64,000 bases of DNA. Source: Eledone cirrhosa (lineage: Eukaryota; Mollusca; Cephalopoda; Octopoda; Eledonidae). The notes under the pieces are model-generated. The model made no database searches, was not told the origin of the DNA, and was given only the letters and a program-made list of their open reading frames with translations. The DNA is taken from positions 22,221,298 through 22,285,297 of the forward strand of contig OZ024744.1 of the NCBI GenBank assembly GCA_964016885.1, read 5' to 3'. Positions 39,211 to 49,951 of this stretch are shown here, piece by piece. A program made the translations under genes and the position numbers. Position 1 is the first letter of the stretch, and each line of letters starts with the position of its first letter.

Positions 39211-41499
39211 GTTGTCGTCGTGTTCAGTTAGGCTGACATAGAGAGCATAGAGTGAGATGTTGTCGTGGTGGTCAGTTAGGTTGACATAGATAACATAGAG
39301 TGAGATGTTGTTGTGGTCAGTTAGGTTGACGTAGATAACATAGAGTGAGATGTTGTCGTGGTGGTCAGTTTGGTTGACATAGATAACATAGGTGGGATGT
39401 TGTCGTGGTGGTCAGTTACGTTGACATAGATAACATAGGTGAGATGTTGTCGTGGTGGTCAGTTAGGTTGACATAGATAACATAGGTGGGATGTTGTCGT
39501 GGTGGTCAGTTAGGTTGACATAGATAACATTGGTGAGATGTTGTCGTTGCGGTCAGTTAGGTTGCCATAGATAACAAAGAGTAAGATGTTGTCGTGGTGG
39601 TCAGATAGCTGGACATAGATAACATAGGTGGGATGTTGTCGTGGTGGTCAGTTAGGTTGACATAGATAATATTGGTGAGATGTTGTCGTTGTGGTCAGTT
39701 AGGTTGCCATAGATAACAAAGAGTAAGATGTTGTGGTGGTCAGATAGGTGGGATGTTGTCGTGGTGGTCAGTTAGGTTTACATAGATAACATAGAGTGAG
39801 ATGTTGTCGTGGTGGTCTTTTAGGTTGACATAGATAACATAGGTGGGATGTTGTCGTGGTGGTCAGTTAGGTTGACATAGATAACATAGATGAGATGTTG
39901 TCGTGGTGGTCAGTTAGGTTGACATAGATAACATAGAGTGAGATGTTGTCGTGGTGGTCAGTTAGGTTGACATAGATAACATAGGTGGGATGTTGTCGTG
40001 GTGGTCAGTTAGGTTGACATAGATAACATTGGTGAGATGTTGTCGTGGTGGTCAGTTAGGTTGACATAGATAACATTGGTGAGATGTTGTCGTGGTGGTC
40101 AGTTAGGTTGACACAGATAACATAGGTGGGATGTTGTCGGGGTGGTCAGTTAGGTTGACTTAGATAACATAGAGTGAGATGTTGTCGTGGTGGTCAGGTA
40201 GGTTGACATAGATAACATAGGTGGGATGTTGTTGTGGTGGCCAGTTAGGTTGACATAGATAACATTGGTGTGATGTTGTAGTGGTGGTCAGTTACGTTGA
40301 CATAGATAACATTTGTGAGATGTTGTCGTGGTGGTCAGTTAGGTTGACACAGATAACATAGGTGGGATGTTGGGGTGGTGGTCAGTTAGGTTGACATAGA
40401 TAACATAGAGTGAGATGTTTTCGTGGTGGTCAGTTAGGTTGACAGATAACATAGAGTGAGATGTTGTCGTGGTGGTCAGTTAGGTTGACATAGATAACAT
40501 AGGTGGGATGTTGTCGTGGTCAGTTAGGTTGACATAGATAACATAGAGTGAGATGTTGTCGTGGTGGTCAGTTTGGTTGACATGGATAACATAGGTGGGA
40601 TGTTGTCGTGGTGGTCAGTTGCGTTGACATAGATAACATAGGTGAGATGTTGTCGTGGTGGTCAGTTAGGTTGACATAGATAACATAGAGTGAGATGTTG
40701 TCGTTGTGGTCAGTTAGGTTGCCATAGATAACAAAGAGTAAGATGTTGTCGTGGTGGTCAGATAGCTGGACATAGATAACATAGGTGGGATGTTGTCGTG
40801 GTGGTCAGTTAGGTTTACATAGATAACATAGAGTGAGATGTTGTCGTGGTGGTCTTTTAGGTTGACATAGATAACATAGGTGGGATGTTGTCGTGGTGGT
40901 CAGTTAGGTTGACATAGATAACATAGGTGAGATGTTGTCGTGGTGGTCAGTTAGGTTGACATAGATAACATAGGTGGGATGTTGTCGTGGTGGTCAGTTA
41001 GGTTGACATAGATAACATTGGTGAGATGTTGTCGTTGTGGTCAGTTAGGTTGCCATAGATAACAAAGAGTAAGATGTTGTCGTGGTGGTCAGATAGCTGG
41101 ACATAGATAACATAGGTGGGATGTTGTCGTGGTGGTCAGTTAGGTTTACATAGATAACATAGAGTGAGATGTTGTCGTGGTGGTCAGTTAGGTTGACACA
41201 GATAACATAGGTGGGATGTTGTCGTGGTGGTCAGTTAGGTTGACATAGATAACATAGAGTGAGATGTTTTCGTGGTGGTCAGTTAGGTTGACATAGATAA
41301 CATAGAGTGAGATGTTGTCGTGGTGGTCAGTTAGGTTGACATAGATAACATAGGTGGGATGTTGTCGTGGTGGTCAGTTAGGTTGACATAGATAACATTG
41401 GTGAGATGTTGTCGTGGTGGTCAGTTAGGTTGACATAGATAACATAGGTGGGATGTTGTCGTGGTCAGTTAGGTTGACATAGATAACAAAGAGTGAGAT
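39211..41499 (+). repeat. HOR copy C12, 2,289 bp
   Basis: M1 reads GTCGTCGTGTTCAG, as in the domain I variant. It is followed by an extra 48 bp unit before M2 (GACGTAG). M4 leads to M12-M13, M6-M7 and a truncated M7 (39,730), then M8 to M24. At M24 it passes to an M3 with GACATGGATAAC (40,575) without a new M1, then M4-M13, M6-M8 and tail units. A 2 bp deletion gives GACAGATAAC at 40,441. A private GTCGTTGCGG lies near 39,545. Confidence 0.7.
39730..39754 (+). repeat. Truncated 25-bp monomer
   Basis: An M7-type unit is cut from 47 to 25 bp. It lacks GTC of the GTTGTCGTGG head and everything between CAGATAG and GTGGGAT, including the GACATAGATAACATAG core. It is the shortest monomer I noticed. 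The neighbours, M6 before and M8 after, are in normal order. The inner deletion is flanked by short direct repeats (ATAG in CAGATAG and in ACATAGG), which fits slippage or microhomology-mediated loss. Confidence 0.85.
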
Positions 41500-43152
41500 G
41501 TTGTCGTCGTGGTCAGTTAGGCTGACATAGAGAGCATAGAGTGAGATGTTGTTGTGGTCAGTTTGGTTGACATAGATAACATAGAGTGAGATGTTGTCGT
41601 TGTGGTCAGTTAGGTTGCCTTAGATAACAAAGAGTAAGATGTTGTCGTGGTGGTCAGATAGCTGGACATAGATAACATAGGTGGGATGTTGTCGTGGTGG
41701 TCAGTTAGGTTTACATAGATAACATAGTGTGAGATGTTGTCGTGGTGGTCTTTTAGGTTGACATAGATAACATAGGTGGGATGTTGTCGTGGTGGTCAGT
41801 TAGGTTGACATAGATAACATAGGTGAGATGTTGTCGTGGTGGTCAGTTAGGTTGACATAGATAACATAGAGTGAGATGTTGTCGTGGTGGTCAGTTAGGT
41901 TGACATAGATAACATAGGTGGGATGTTGTCGTGGTGGTCAGTTAGGTTGACATAGATAACATTGGTGAGATGTTGTCGTGGTGGTCAGTTAGGTTGACAT
42001 AGATAACATTGGTGAGATGTTGTCGTGGTGGTCAGTTAGGTTGACACAGATAACATAGGTGGGATGTTGTCGGGGTGGTCAGTTACGTTGACATAGATAA
42101 CATAGGTGAGATGTTGTCGTGGTGGTCAGTTAGGTTGACATAGATAACATAGAGTGAGATGTTGTCGTTGTGGTCAGTTAGGTTGCCATAGATAACAAAG
42201 AGTAAGATGTTGTCGTGGTGGTCAGATAGCTGGACATAGATAACATAGGTGGGATGTTGTCGTGGTGGTCAGTTAGGTTTACATAGATAACATAGAGTGA
42301 GATGTTGTAGTGGTGGTCTTTTAGCTTGACATAGATAACATAGGTGGGATGTTGTCGTGGTGGTCAGTTAGGTTGACATAGATAACATAGGTGAGATGTT
42401 GTCGTGGTGGTCAGTTAGGTTGACATAGATAACATAGAGTGAGATGTTGTCGTGGTGGTCAGTTATGTTGACATAGATAACATAGGTGGGATGTTGTCGT
42501 GGTGGTCAGTTAGGTTGACATAGATAACATTGGTGAGATGTTGTCGTGGTGGTCAGTTAGGTTGACATAGATAACATTGGTGAGATGTTGTCGTGGTGGT
42601 CAGTTAGGTTGACACAGATAACATAGGTGGGATGTTGTCGGGGTGGTCAGTTAGGTTGACATAGATAACATAGAGTGAGATGTTGTCGTGGTGGTCAGGT
42701 AGGTTGACATAGATAACATAGGTGGGATGTTGTTGTGGTGGTCAGTTAGGTTGACATAGATAACATTGGTGTGATGTTGTAGTGGTGGTCAGTTAGGTTG
42801 ACATAGATAACATTTGTGAGATGTTGTCGTGGTGGTCAGTTAGGTTGACACAGATAACATAGGTGGGATGTTGGGGTGGTGGTCAGTTAGGTTGACATAG
42901 ATAACATAGATGGGATGTTGTCTTGGTGGTCAGTTAGGTTGACATAGATAACATAGAGTGAGAGGTTGTCGTGGTGGTCAGTTAGGTTGACATAGATAAC
43001 ATAGAGTGAGATGTTTTCGTGGTGGTCAGTTAGGTTGACATAGATAACATAGAGTGAGATGTTGTCGTGGTGGTCAGTTAGGTTGACATAGATAACATAG
43101 GTGGGATGTTGTCGTGGTCAGTTAGGTTGACATATATAACATAGAGTGAGAT
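41500..43152 (+). repeat. HOR copy C13, 1,653 bp
   Basis: M1 is followed by a hybrid M2/M3 (GTTGTTGTGGTCAGTTTGG with AGAGTGAG tail) and M6 with TTGCCTTAG, so M4-M5 are missing. Later an M16/M4 hybrid (GTCGGGGTGG head, CAGTTACG core, 42,071) restarts the order at M5. A second M6-M24 run follows. Near 42,910-42,975 two extra units with GTTGTCTTGG and GAGAGGTTG occur. C17 (46,788-48,440) has identical length and layout. Confidence 0.78.
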
Positions 43153-44663
43153 GTTGTCGTCGTGGTCAGTTAGGCTGACATAGAGAGCATAGAGTGAGAT
43201 GTTGTTGTGGTCAGTTAGGTTGACATAGATAACATAGAGTGAGATGTTGTCGTGGTGGTCAGTTTGGTTGACATAGATAACATAGGTGGGATGTTGTCGT
43301 GGTGGTCAGTTACGTTGACATAGATAACATAGGTGAGATGTTGTCGTGGTGGTCAGTTAGGTTGACATAGATAACATAGAGTGAGATGTTGTCGTTGTGG
43401 TCAGTTAGGTTGCCATAGATAACAAAGAGTAAGATGTTGTCGTGGTGGTCAGATAGCTGGACATAGATAACATAGGTGGGATGTTGTCGTGGTGGTCAGT
43501 TAGGTTTACATAGATAACATAGAGTGAGATGTTGTCGTGGTGGTCTTTTAGGTTGACATAGATAACATAGGTGGGATGTTGTCGTGGTGGTCAGTTAGGT
43601 TGACATAGATAACATAGGTGAGATGTTGTCGTGGTGGTCAGTTAGGTTGACATAGATAACATAGAGTGAGATGTTGTCGTGGTGGTCAGTTAGGTTGACA
43701 TAGATAACATAGGTGGGATGTTGTCATGGTGGTCAGTTAGGTTGACATAGATAATATTGGTGAGATGTTGTCGTTGTGGTCAGTTAGGTTGCCATAGATA
43801 ACAAAGAGTAAGATGTTGTCGTGGTGGTCAGATAGCTGGACATAGATAACATAGGTGGGATGTTGTCGTGGTGGTCAGTTAGGTTTACATAGATAACATA
43901 GAGTGAGATGTTGTCGTAGTGGTCTTTTAGGTTGACATAGATAACATAGGTGGGATGTTGTCGTGGTGGTCAGTTAGGTTGACATAGATAACATAGGTGA
44001 GATGTTGTCGTGGTGGTCAGTTAGGTTGACATAGATAACATAGAGTGAGATGTTGTCGTGGTGGTCAGTTAGGTTGACATAGATAACATAGGTGGGATGT
44101 TGTCGTGGTGGTCAGTTAGGTTGACATAGATAACATTGGTGAGATGTTGTCGTGGTGGTCAGTTAGGTTGACATAGATAACATTGGTGAGATGTTGTCGT
44201 GGTGGTCAGTTAGGTTGACACAGATATTATAGGTGGGATGTTGTCGGGGTGGTCAGTTAGGTTGACATAGATAACATAGAGTGAGATGTTGTCGTGGTGG
44301 TCAGGTAGGTTGACATAGATAACATAGGTGGGATGTTGTTGTGGTGGCCAGTTAGGTTGACATAGATAACATTGGTGTGATGTTGTAGTGGTGGTCAGTT
44401 AGGTTGACATAGATAACATTTGTGAGATGTTGTCGTGGTGGTCAGTTAGATTGACACAGATAACATAGGTGGGATGTTGGGGTGGTGGTCAGTTAGGTTG
44501 ACATAGATAACATAGAGTGAGATGTTTTCGTGGTGGTCAGTTAGGTTGACATAGATAACATAGAGTGAGATGTTGTCGTGGTGGTCAGTTAGGTTGACAT
44601 AGATAACATAGGTGGGATGTTGTCGTGGTCAGTTAGGTTGACATAGATAACATAGAGTGAGAT
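43153..44663 (+). repeat. HOR copy C14, 1,511 bp
   Basis: Canonical order, with eight extra monomers after M12. These are one unit with GTTGTCATGG and AATATTGGTGAG (about 43,720) and a second M6-M12 run. Their summed length, 379 bp, plus 1,132 gives 1,511 exactly. M15 in this copy has GACACAGATATTATAGG, and M20 has TTAGATTGACACAG. C18 is an almost identical copy 5,288 bp downstream. Confidence 0.85.
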
Positions 44664-45797
44664 GTTGTCGTCGTGGTCAGTTAGGCTGACATAGAGAGCA
44701 TAGAGTTAGATGTTGTTGTGGTCAGTTAGGTTGACATAGATAACATAGAGTGAGATGTTGTCGTGGTGGTCAGTTAGGTTGACATAGATAACATTGGTGA
44801 GATGTTGTCATGGTGGTCAGTTAGGTTGACATAGATAACATAGAGTGAGATGTTGTCGTGGTGGTCAGTTAGGTTGACATAGATAACATAGAGTGAGATG
44901 TTGTCGTGGTGGTCAGTTTGGTTGACATAGATAACATAGGTGGGATGTTGTCGTGGTGGTCAGTTAGGTTGACATAGATAACATAGAGTGAGATGTTGTC
45001 GTTGTGGTCAGTTAGGTTGCCATAGATAACAAAGAGTAAGATGTTGTCGTGGTGGTCAGATAGCTGGACATAGATAACATAGGTGGGATGTTGTCGTGGT
45101 GGTCAGTTAGGTTTACATAGATAACATAGAGTGAGATGTTGTCGTGGTGGTCTTTTAGGTTGACATAGATAACATAGGTGGGATGTTGTCGTGGTGGTCA
45201 GTTAGGTTGACATAGATAACATAGGTGAGATGTTGTCGTGGTGGTCAGTTAGGTTGACATAGATAACATAGGTGGGATGTTGTCGTGGTGGTCAGTTAGG
45301 TTGACATAGATAACATTGGTGAGATGTTGTCGTTGTGGTCAGTTAGGTTGCCATAGATAACAAAGAGTAAGATGTTGTCGTGGTGGTCAGATAGCTGGAC
45401 ATAGATAACATAGGTGGGATGTTGTCGTGGTGGTCAGTTAGGTTTACATAGATAACATAGAGTGAGATGTTGTCGTGGTGGTCAGTTAGGTTGACACAGA
45501 TAACATAGGTGGGATGTTGTCGTGGTGGTCAGTTAGGTTGACATAGATAACATAGAGTGAGATGTTTTCGTGGTGGTCAGTTAGGTTGACATAGATAACA
45601 TAGAGTGAGATGTTGTCGTGGTGGTCAGTTAGGTTGACATAGATAACATAGGTGGGATGTTGTCGTGGTGGTCAGTTAGGTTGACATAGATAACATTGGT
45701 GAGATGTTGTCGTGGTGGTCAGTTAGGTTGACATAGATAACATAGGTGGGATGTTGTCGTGGTCAGTTAGGTTGACATAGATAACAAAGAGTGAGAT
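44664..45797 (+). repeat. HOR copy C15, 1,134 bp, rearranged
   Basis: The length is within 2 bp of canonical, but the content is not. M1 and M2 (AGAGTTAGAT) are followed by units with CATTGGTGAG and GTTGTCATGG, then M3. The M3 unit then runs straight into M5-M13, M6-M8, M15, M22, M23 and M24, matching 40,660 onward at offset 4,298. The near-canonical length is therefore coincidental. Confidence 0.75.
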
Positions 45798-46787
45798 GTT
45801 GTCGTCGTGGTCAGTTAGGCTGACATAGAGAGCATAGAGTGAGATGTTGTTGTGGTCAGTTTGGTTGACATAGATAACATAGAGTGAGATGTTGTCGTTG
45901 TGGTCAGTTAGGTTGCCTTAGATAACAAAGAGTAAGATGTTGTCGTGGTGGTCAGATAGCTGGACATAGATAACATAGGTGGGATGTTGTCGTGGTGGTC
46001 AGTTAGGTTTACATAGATAACATAGTGTGAGATGTTGTCGTGGTGGTCTTTTAGGTTGACATAGATAACATAGGTGGGATGTTGTCGTGGTGGTCAGTTA
46101 GGTTGACATAGATAACATAGGTGAGATGTTGTCGTGGTGGTCAGTTAGGTTGACATAGATAACATAGAGTGAGATGTTGTCGTGGTGGTCAGTTAGGTTG
46201 ACATAGATAACATAGGTGGGATGTTGTCGTGGTGGTCAGTTAGGTTGACATAGATAACATTGGTGAGATGTTGTCGTGGTGGTCAGTTAGTTTGACATAG
46301 ATAACATTGGTGAGATGTTGTCGTGGTGGTCAGTTAGGTTGACACAGATAACATAGGTGGGATGTTGTCGGGGTGGTCAGTTACGTTGACATAGATAACA
46401 TAGGTGAGATGTTGTCGTGGTGGTCAGTTAGGTTGACATAGATAACATAGAGTGAGATGTTGTCGTTGTGGTCAGTTAGGTTGCCATAGATAACAAAGAG
46501 TAAGATGTTGTCGTGGTGGTCAGATAGCTGGACATAGATAACATAGGTGGGATGTTGTCGTGGTGGTCAGTTAGGTTTACATAGATAACATAGAGTGAGA
46601 TGTTGTAGTGGTGGTCAGTTAGGTTGACATAGATAACATAGGTGGGATGTTGTCGTGGTGGTCAGTTAGGTTGACATAGATAACATTGGTGAGATGTTGT
46701 CGTGGTGGTCAGTTAGGTTGACATAGATAACATAGGTGGGATGTTGTCGTGGTCAGTTAGGTTGACATAGATAACAAAGAGTGAGAT
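45798..46787 (+). repeat. HOR copy C16, 990 bp; first 990-bp tandem unit
   Basis: M1, then an M2/M3 hybrid (GTTGTTGTGGTCAGTTTGG), M6 (TTGCCTTAG), M7, M8 (AGTGTGAG), M9-M15, an M16/M4 hybrid, M5-M8, then a GTTGTAGTGG unit, M12, M13, M12-like and M24 (AACAAAGAGTG). The same order continues at 46,788 with offset 990, which holds over about 45,590-47,615. A private TTAGTTTGACAT lies near 46,289. The second iteration breaks away when GTTGTAGTGG is followed by TCTTTTAGC rather than CAGTTAGG. Confidence 0.82.
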
Positions 46788-48440
46788 GTTGTCGTCGTGG
46801 TCAGTTAGGCTGACATAGAGAGCATAGAGTGAGATGTTGTTGTGGTCAGTTTGGTTGACATAGATAACATAGAGTGAGATGTTGTCGTTGTGGTCAGTTA
46901 GGTTGCCTTAGATAACAAAGAGTAAGATGTTGTCGTGGTGGTCAGATAGCTGGACATAGATAACATAGGTGGGATGTTGTCGTGGTGGTCAGTTAGGTTT
47001 ACATAGATAACATAGTGTGAGATGTTGTCGTGGTGGTCTTTTAGGTTGACATAGATAACATAGGTGGGATGTTGTCGTGGTGGTCAGTTAGGTTGACATA
47101 GATAACATAGGTGAGATGTTGTCGTGGTGGTCAGTTAGGTTGACATAGATAACATAGAGTGAGATGTTGTCGTGGTGGTCAGTTAGGTTGACATAGATAA
47201 CATAGGTGGGATGTTGTCGTGGTGGTCAGTTAGGTTGACATAGATAACATTGGTGAGATGTTGTCGTGGTGGTCAGTTAGGTTGACATAGATAACATTGG
47301 TGAGATGTTGTCGTGGTGGTCAGTTAGGTTGACACAGATAACATAGGTGGGATGTTGTCGGGGTGGTCAGTTACGTTGACATAGATAACATAGGTGAGAT
47401 GTTGTCGTGGTGGTCAGTTAGGTTGACATAGATAACATAGAGTGAGATGTTGTCGTTGTGGTCAGTTAGGTTGCCATAGATAACAAAGAGTAAGATGTTG
47501 TCGTGGTGGTCAGATAGCTGGACATAGATAACATAGGTGGGATGTTGTCGTGGTGGTCAGTTAGGTTTACATAGATAACATAGAGTGAGATGTTGTAGTG
47601 GTGGTCTTTTAGCTTGACATAGATAACATAGGTGGGATGTTGTCGTGGTGGTCAGTTAGGTTGACATAGATAACATAGGTGAGATGTTGTCGTGGTGGTC
47701 AGTTAGGTTGACATAGATAACATAGAGTGAGATGTTGTCGTGGTGGTCAGTTATGTTGACATAGATAACATAGGTGGGATGTTGTCGTGGTGGTCAGTTA
47801 GGTTGACATAGATAACATTGGTGAGATGTTGTCGTGGTGGTCAGTTAGGTTGACATAGATAACATTGGTGAGATGTTGTCGTGGTGGTCAGTTAGGTTGA
47901 CACAGATAACATAGGTGGGATGTTGTCGGGGTGGTCAGTTAGGTTGACATAGATAACATAGAGTGAGATGTTGTCGTGGTGGTCAGGTAGGTTGACATAG
48001 ATAACATAGGTGGGATGTTGTTGTGGTGGTCAGTTAGGTTGACATAGATAACATTGGTGTGATGTTGTAGTGGTGGTCAGTTAGGTTGACATAGATAACA
48101 TTTGTGAGATGTTGTCGTGGTGGTCAGTTAGGTTGACACAGATAACATAGGTGGGATGTTGGGGTGGTGGTCAGTTAGGTTGACATAGATAACATAGATG
48201 GGATGTTGTCTTGGTGGTCAGTTAGGTTGACATAGATAACATAGAGTGAGAGGTTGTCGTGGTGGTCAGTTAGGTTGACATAGATAACATAGAGTGAGAT
48301 GTTTTCGTGGTGGTCAGTTAGGTTGACATAGATAACATAGAGTGAGATGTTGTCGTGGTGGTCAGTTAGGTTGACATAGATAACATAGGTGGGATGTTGT
48401 CGTGGTCAGTTAGGTTGACATATATAACATAGAGTGAGAT
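46788..48440 (+). repeat. HOR copy C17, 1,653 bp
   Basis: Same layout and exact length as C13 (41,500-43,152). It carries the M2/M3 hybrid, TTGCCTTAG in M6, the M16/M4 hybrid near 47,359 and the GTTGTCTTGG plus GAGAGGTTG pair near 48,200-48,260. I noticed no difference in the lines compared. Confidence 0.85.
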
Positions 48441-49951
48441 GTTGTCGTCGTGGTCAGTTAGGCTGACATAGAGAGCATAGAGTGAGATGTTGTTGTGGTC
48501 AGTTAGGTTGACATAGATAACATAGAGTGAGATGTTGTCGTGGTGGTCAGTTTGGTTGACATAGATAACATAGGTGGGATGTTGTCGTGGTGGTCAGTTA
48601 CGTTGACATAGATAACATAGGTGAGATGTTGTCGTGGTGGTCAGTTAGGTTGACATAGATAACATAGAGTGAGATGTTGTCGTTGTGGTCAGTTAGGTTG
48701 CCATAGATAACAAAGAGTAAGATGTTGTCGTGGTGGTCAGATAGCTGGACATAGATAACATAGGTGGGATGTTGTCGTGGTGGTCAGTTAGGTTTACATA
48801 GATAACATAGAGTGAGATGTTGTCGTGGTGGTCTTTTAGGTTGACATAGATAACATAGGTGGGATGTTGTCGTGGTGGTCAGTTAGGTTGACATAGATAA
48901 CATAGGTGAGATGTTGTCGTGGTGGTCAGTTAGGTTGACATAGATAACATAGAGTGAGATGTTGTCGTGGTGGTCAGTTAGGTTGACATAGATAACATAG
49001 GTGGGATGTTGTCATGGTGGTCAGTTAGGTTGACATAGATAATATTGGTGAGATGTTGTCGTTGTGGTCAGTTAGGTTGCCATAGATAACAAAGAGTAAG
49101 ATGTTGTCGTGGTGGTCAGATAGCTGGACATAGATAACATAGGTGGGATGTTGTCGTGGTGGTCAGTTAGGTTTACATAGATAACATAGAGTGAGATGTT
49201 GTCGTAGTGGTCTTTTAGGTTGACATAGATAACATAGGTGGGATGTTGTCGTGGTGGTCAGTTAGGTTGACATAGATAACATAGGTGAGATGTTGTCGTG
49301 GTGGTCAGTTAGGTTGACATAGATAACATAGAGTGAGATGTTGTCGTGGTGGTCAGTTAGGTTGACATAGATAACATAGGTGGGATGTTGTCGTGGTGGT
49401 CAGTTAGGTTGACATAGATAACATTGGTGAGATGTTGTCGTGGTGGTCAGTTAGGTTGACATAGATAACATTGGTGAGATGTTGTCGTGGTGGTCAGTTA
49501 GGTTGACACAGATATTATAGGTGGGATGTTGTCGGGGTGGTCAGTTAGGTTGACATAGATAACATAGAGTGAGATGTTGTCGTGGTGGTCAGGTAGGTTG
49601 ACATAGATAACATAGGTGGGATGTTGTTGTGGTGGCCAGTTAGGTTGACATAGATAACATTGGTGTGATGTTGTAGTGGTGGTCAGTTAGGTTGACATAG
49701 ATAACATTTGTGAGATGTTGTCGTGGTGGTCAGTTAGATTGACACAGATAACATAGGTGGGATGTTGGGGTGGTGGTCAGTTAGGTTGACATAGATAACA
49801 TAGAGTGAGATGTTTTCGTGGTGGTCAGTTAGGTTGACATAGATAACATAGAGTGAGATGTTGTCGTGGTGGTCAGTTAGGTTGACATAGATAACATAGG
49901 TGGGATGTTGTCGTGGTCAGTTAGGTTGACATAGATAACATAGAGTGAGAT
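48441..49951 (+). repeat. HOR copy C18, 1,511 bp
   Basis: Copy of C14 at +5,288, with the same eight-monomer insertion after M12 (GTTGTCATGG and AATATTGGTGAG, then M6-M12) and the same GACACAGATATTATAGG in M15. The M24 before it has GACATATATAAC, shared with the M24 before C14. Confidence 0.85.

Larger units (their letters stand above)
40660..44957 (+). repeat. 4,298-bp segment, copy 1
   Basis: The block starting near M5 at 40,660 recurs from 44,958 at offset 4,298 and stays aligned to about 46,600. Markers in both are TTGCCTTAG (M6, about 41,615/45,913), AACATAGTGTGAG (M8), a GTTGTAGTGG head after M8 (42,307/46,605) and an M24 with AACAAAGAGTG (about 41,483/45,781). The second copy is partial, because a 990 bp unit was then duplicated. 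Confidence 0.82.

Noticed and set aside
44664..45797. C15 as a canonical HOR copy because its length is 1,134 bp.
   Set aside because: Its monomer order differs from M1-M24 (CATTGGTGAG units after M2, no M4, second M6-M8 run), so the similar length is chance.
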